Shown piece by piece: positions 61,370 to 64,000 of a stretch of 64,000 bases of DNA. How positions within the stretch are numbered: position 1 is the first letter of the stretch; each line of letters opens with the position of its first letter. The position numbers were made by a program, and so were the translations under genes. This DNA is from Pontibacter sp. Tf4 (lineage in GTDB: Bacteria > Bacteroidota > Bacteroidia > Cytophagales > Hymenobacteraceae), in contig NZ_JACKZC010000008.1 in NCBI RefSeq assembly GCF_014212495.1, positions 227,489-291,488 on the forward strand, given 5' to 3'. Under the pieces are notes generated by a model. The model had not been told where the DNA came from. It searched no databases and worked only from the letters and a program-made list of their open reading frames with translations.

Positions 61370-62824
61370 ATGCGAACACGATTAACAAAATTTAGTGCAA
61401 TAGCATTTGTGCTTGTATTCCTGCTTTCAGCAAATACAGCCTTGTTTGCACAAAATGCTGATAGACGGACAAATATCCAGATATATGGTAGCGCTCTTCA
61501 ATACAAAGGGGAGCTCGGAAACCAGTTTTTTGAGAAAGATCTGGAATGGGGCGGGGGACTCTCGCTTAACCGTTACCTGAGCCCATCGTTTGATGCCGGC
61601 CTACACCTCACTTATGGCGGCGCTGACGCCGTGAACGGAGCAAGCAGCATGGATGCCAACATTGGTACCGCATTGCTGGGTATCCGCCTTAAAATGTATG
61701 GCACTATTCTGAAAGAAGACGCCCTGATCGGCCCATACCTGGCTGTTGGTGGTGGTCTTGCCTTTGGCCAGGCCGACGGATCTGTGAATGGTACCAACTA
61801 TGACGATGACTTTACAACAAGTGCCCTGATGGGTGGTGCCGGTATTCGCCTGCGCTTCTCTGATGTGGTGAGCGCCTTTGTGCAGACCAACTACATTTTA
61901 ACCGGTAACGATGGTTTTGACGGACAGAAAGGTGGCGACAACGACCGTTTCCTGCAGCACAACTTTGGCCTTGGCTTTAACTTAGGCAAAGCAACTGATA
62001 CGGACATGGACGGTGTCAGCGACCGCAGAGACAAATGCCCTGACACACCAACCGGCGTACAGGTTGACAAAGATGGTTGCCCTATTGATACTGACGGTGA
62101 CGGTGTAGCCGATTACCAGGATCAGTGCCCTACCGAAGCCGGCGTTGCTAACCTGCAGGGTTGCCCTGACAAAGATGGCGACGGTGTAGCTGACAAAGAC
62201 GACCAGTGCCCTGACGAAGCTGGTACTGCTGCCACACAAGGTTGCCCAGACTCTGATGGTGACGGTGTAGCTGACCGCGACGACAAATGCCCTGACACTC
62301 CTGCCGGCGTACAAACTGGACCGGATGGTTGCCCTGTAGACTCTGACGGTGACGGTGTTCCGGATAACGAAGACATCTGCCCTAACTCTGCCGGACCAGC
62401 TGATAAAGGTGGTTGCCCAGAACTGGATGCCGCTACCCTGAAACTGCTGGAAGAAAAAGTACGCTTCGAGTTTGACCGTGCCCGTGTGCAGGAAGGCTAC
62501 AAACAACTGCTGGATAGCATTGTAGTAGTACTTGAGAAATACCCTGACCACGTACTGCTGATCAAAGGTCACGCGGACCACATTGGTACACAAGAGTACA
62601 ACCAGGCACTGTCTGAGCGCAGAGCACAGGCTGTGAAAGATTACCTGGTAGAGCGCGGCGTACAGAACCCTGACCGACTGGTAACCAAAGGCTACGGCGA
62701 AACACAGCCACTCGTAAAAGTTAACGAGCGTCTGTCGAAACGCAGAACCGAAAGTGCCAGAGCCAAGAACAGAAGGGTTGGCTTCGAGCTCGACACCCCG
62801 GACATGAAACTCAACATGGATTAA
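61370..62824 (+). CDS. OmpA family protein with thrombospondin type 3 repeats
   Basis: The 484-residue outer-membrane protein has a signal peptide (MRTRLTKFSAIAFVLVFLLSANTALFAQ), an N-terminal barrel (to about residue 200), then about five Asp-rich calcium-binding thrombospondin type 3 repeats (DTDMDGVSDRRDKCPDTP, DGDGVADKDDQCPDE and similar), and a C-terminal OmpA peptidoglycan-binding domain (GHADHIGTQEYNQALSERRA and NRRVGFEL). It anchors the outer membrane to the cell wall. ATG at 61370 gives the proper signal peptide. Confidence 0.93.
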   Translation: MRTRLTKFSAIAFVLVFLLSANTALFAQNADRRTNIQIYGSALQYKGELGNQFFEKDLEWGGGLSLNRYLSPSFDAGLHLTYGGADAVNGASSMDANIGTALLGIRLKMYGTILKEDALIGPYLAVGGGLAFGQADGSVNGTNYDDDFTTSALMGGAGIRLRFSDVVSAFVQTNYILTGNDGFDGQKGGDNDRFLQHNFGLGFNLGKATDTDMDGVSDRRDKCPDTPTGVQVDKDGCPIDTDGDGVADYQDQCPTEAGVANLQGCPDKDGDGVADKDDQCPDEAGTAATQGCPDSDGDGVADRDDKCPDTPAGVQTGPDGCPVDSDGDGVPDNEDICPNSAGPADKGGCPELDAATLKLLEEKVRFEFDRARVQEGYKQLLDSIVVVLEKYPDHVLLIKGHADHIGTQEYNQALSERRAQAVKDYLVERGVQNPDRLVTKGYGETQPLVKVNERLSKRRTESARAKNRRVGFELDTPDMKLNMD

Positions 62825-62852
62825 ATAATTTAGAATAGATTAGCGTCAATTC

Positions 62853-62887
62853 AAAAGCGCCCCGGCAATTGTCGGGGCGCTTTTTTT
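62853..62887 (+). terminator. Intrinsic terminator after the OmpA-family gene
   Basis: AAAGCGCCCCG / CGGGGCGCTTT stem followed by seven T. Confidence 0.92.
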
Positions 62888-62896
62888 ATGCTGTAA

Positions 62897-63445
62897 CTAT
62901 AGCCCGGCCTCCGCCAGCAGCCTGCTGAAAAGTTGTTTCCCTTCCGGCCAGTCGCCTATGTTTGAATAGGAGTTGATGTGCCCCTTATTGCCCACGTTCA
63001 CAAATTCGCTACCCCATAGCCCGGCCAGGTATTCGGCCCGTTCAATGGTCAGGTAATCGTCATCGGAGCTCGCCACCAGCATCGACCTGAACGGCAGTTT
63101 AGTTGTTGGGAATGGTGCAAAGCCCATTACTTCTTTCAGCTCCACATTTAGCTCTACCTCCGGAGGCGCCACCAGAAATGCGGCTTTAATGTTTGCCTTG
63201 TATTTCCGGGCCCAGTGCGCCACCGTCATACAACCCAGGCTATGTGCCACCAGCACAATTTCCTTGTTAGTGGCTTCGGCTATAACGTGCTGCAGTGTTT
63301 CCACCCAGTCGCTGCAAACCGGATTGTCCCAGTCAGCCTGCTCTACGCGAATGCTTATTGGGTCTTGCTGCTGCCACATTGTTTGCCAATGCTCCGGCCC
63401 CGAATTACCCAGGCCAGGTACATGTATAATCTGTATTTCCGCCAT
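62897..63445 (-). CDS. RBBP9/YdeN-type serine hydrolase
   Basis: The 182-residue alpha/beta hydrolase has the family start IIHVPGLGNSGPEHWQ, a catalytic Ser elbow VAHSLGCMTVAHW and a DDDYL acid region, with the His in GNKGHINSYS. It belongs to the RBBP9/YdeN family of small serine hydrolases; the substrate is unknown. It is convergent with the OmpA gene, whose terminator lies between them. Confidence 0.9.
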   Translation of the reverse strand: MAEIQIIHVPGLGNSGPEHWQTMWQQQDPISIRVEQADWDNPVCSDWVETLQHVIAEATNKEIVLVAHSLGCMTVAHWARKYKANIKAAFLVAPPEVELNVELKEVMGFAPFPTTKLPFRSMLVASSDDDYLTIERAEYLAGLWGSEFVNVGNKGHINSYSNIGDWPEGKQLFSRLLAEAGL

Positions 63446-63479
63446 CTATCGTTTTATATCAAGCTGCAAAGTAAAAGCA

Positions 63480-64000
63480 AAGTAGTCATACCTCAAGGAT
63501 TTATAGTATTTCAGGATTTACCTTACCCCGGCCCTCTCCTAATAACAGGAGAGGGAGATTGTCTGAATCAGGGGTTACAGGATTAATGGATTTTCAGGAT
63601 TGGAGCTTTGGATGTGATTAGAGCCATAGTCCTATAGTTAGCAAACACACCCCTGCCCCTCTCAAGAGGGGAATTGCTGCTGTTGCTATAGTTTGAGTTA
63701 TAGTTCTATAGTTGCTGTAATCCAACCACCCCTGCCCCTCCTTAGCTAAGGAGGGGAACTCTGCCTTCGCTATAGTTTAAGTTATAGTTCTATAGTTTTG
63801 GTTTGTCATCCCCCTGCCCCCTTCAAAGGGGGACTTTCTGCCTTAAATATAGTTTAAGCTATAGTTCTATAGTTACAGCCCACGAACAGGACAGGTTTAC
63901 CTGTCCCTACTGAACTATAGCCACGAGAAAGTAATCGGTCTGCTATAGCAAAGAGCAAGCACAACAACTATAGCTAAGGCAGAAGCTATCGAATTGTTAT
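63480..64000 (-). repeat. Mosaic intergenic repeat, copy 4, cut by the window end
   Basis: Reversed orientation. CAGGATT-type repeats and a CCCTCTCC hairpin (63514-63605); then three alternating hairpin/triplet units: CCCCTC hairpin 63645-63675 with CTATAG triplet 63686-63711; CCCCTCC hairpin 63722-63760 with triplet 63770-63795; CCCCTGCCCCC hairpin 63808-63838 with triplet 63847-63872; GGACAGGTTTACCTGTCC hairpin near 63891-63908. It continues past the window. Confidence 0.8.

Larger units (their letters stand above)
1..64000. repeat. Highly iterated palindrome AACTATAGTT (core CTATAG)
   Basis: Exact decamers located by eye start at 9652, 9769, 10900, 14004, 14583, 16182, 16675, 25440, 26205, 29767, 29872, 30382, 31830, 34946, 36766, 37133, 47482, 48996, 51260, 54575, 58187 and 58311, with many more CTATAGTT and CTATAG forms. 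A uniform random 64 kb would hold about 0.06 copies of a given 10-mer. It occurs both in genes and in spacers. The list is a lower bound. Confidence 0.9.

Noticed and set aside
61176..61385. 69-codon frame upstream of the OmpA gene
   Set aside because: It overlaps the OmpA start and has no conserved features.
63645..63872. CRISPR array
   Set aside because: The units are palindromic and degenerate, steps are unequal (84, 77), there are no spacers of constant length, and no cas gene is nearby.
1..64000. tRNA, rRNA, tmRNA or riboswitch genes
   Set aside because: I found no cloverleaf or conserved riboswitch motif by eye in the spacers; a covariance-model search would be needed to exclude short or divergent ones.

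Overview
The window looks like a chromosomal segment from a Bacteroidota bacterium of the order Cytophagales, most likely Hymenobacteraceae and close to Pontibacter. This rests on gene content (DUF3857, DUF5687 and DUF5916 proteins, an S46 dipeptidyl-peptidase, SigZ, the TIGR03915/TIGR03916 pair, many beta-barrel proteins), on several promoters of the Bacteroidota form TTTG-N19/20-TAnnTTTG, on the lack of Shine-Dalgarno sequences, and on intermediate GC. No database search was possible. I see no tRNA, rRNA, CRISPR array, prophage or insertion sequence with a transposase.

Layout. 1-2290 holds the translation operon rpsP (cut by the window edge)-rimM-trmD-rplS. 2400-6150 has a pyrophosphatase-like lipoprotein, an ABC ATPase with its DUF5687 permease, and yidD. 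6270-11305 has an S46 peptidase and a GH20 hexosaminidase. 11310-11830 is a GIY-YIG gene framed by dispersed hairpin repeats. 11950-15310 has two outer-membrane proteins and a small lipoprotein. 15580-17200 is a short arsenic-type operon (arsI, GNAT acetyltransferase, sigZ). 17327-23750 has three DUF3857 paralogues in tandem, two of which have lost the transglutaminase Cys and His. 24119-26949 has an unknown gene and the TIGR03915/TIGR03916 pair. 27180-36770 has an outer-membrane barrel, a Dps, CvfB, a DUF5916 barrel, an oxidoreductase, a methyltransferase and small proteins. 36911-39247 is a RimK cassette (aspartoacylase-like, RimK, retropepsin-like protease). 39383-48577 is mainly housekeeping: hydrolase, DUF502, ispH, cmk, adenine deaminase, TauE permease, response regulator, PLP sulfhydrylase, sucD. 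49293-50844 is a divergent oxyR/dps pair. 51843-56578 is pheT-coiled coil-zapA-rny. 57464-63445 has a lipoprotein, glycosyltransferase, Xaa-Pro aminopeptidase, an OmpA protein with thrombospondin type 3 repeats, and a small serine hydrolase.

The most unusual feature is a repeat system overlaid on these genes. The 10-bp palindrome AACTATAGTT and its core CTATAG are scattered through genes and spacers; I located 22 exact decamers, against about 0.06 expected for a random sequence. Inside genes it is read as Thr-Ile-Val or Asn-Tyr-Ser; the third phase would create a TAG stop. In long spacers CTATAG boxes form triplets with fixed offsets of 12 and 8 bp, and most of these triplets lie beside CCCCTCC/GGAGGGG hairpins. 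These units belong to roughly 0.5-0.8 kb mosaic repeats found four times with the same module order (about 29.87-30.62, 51.10-51.75, 56.70-57.46 and 63.48-64.0 kb), in either orientation. A 336-bp foldback element and the GIY-YIG unit add further mobile-looking elements without a transposase.
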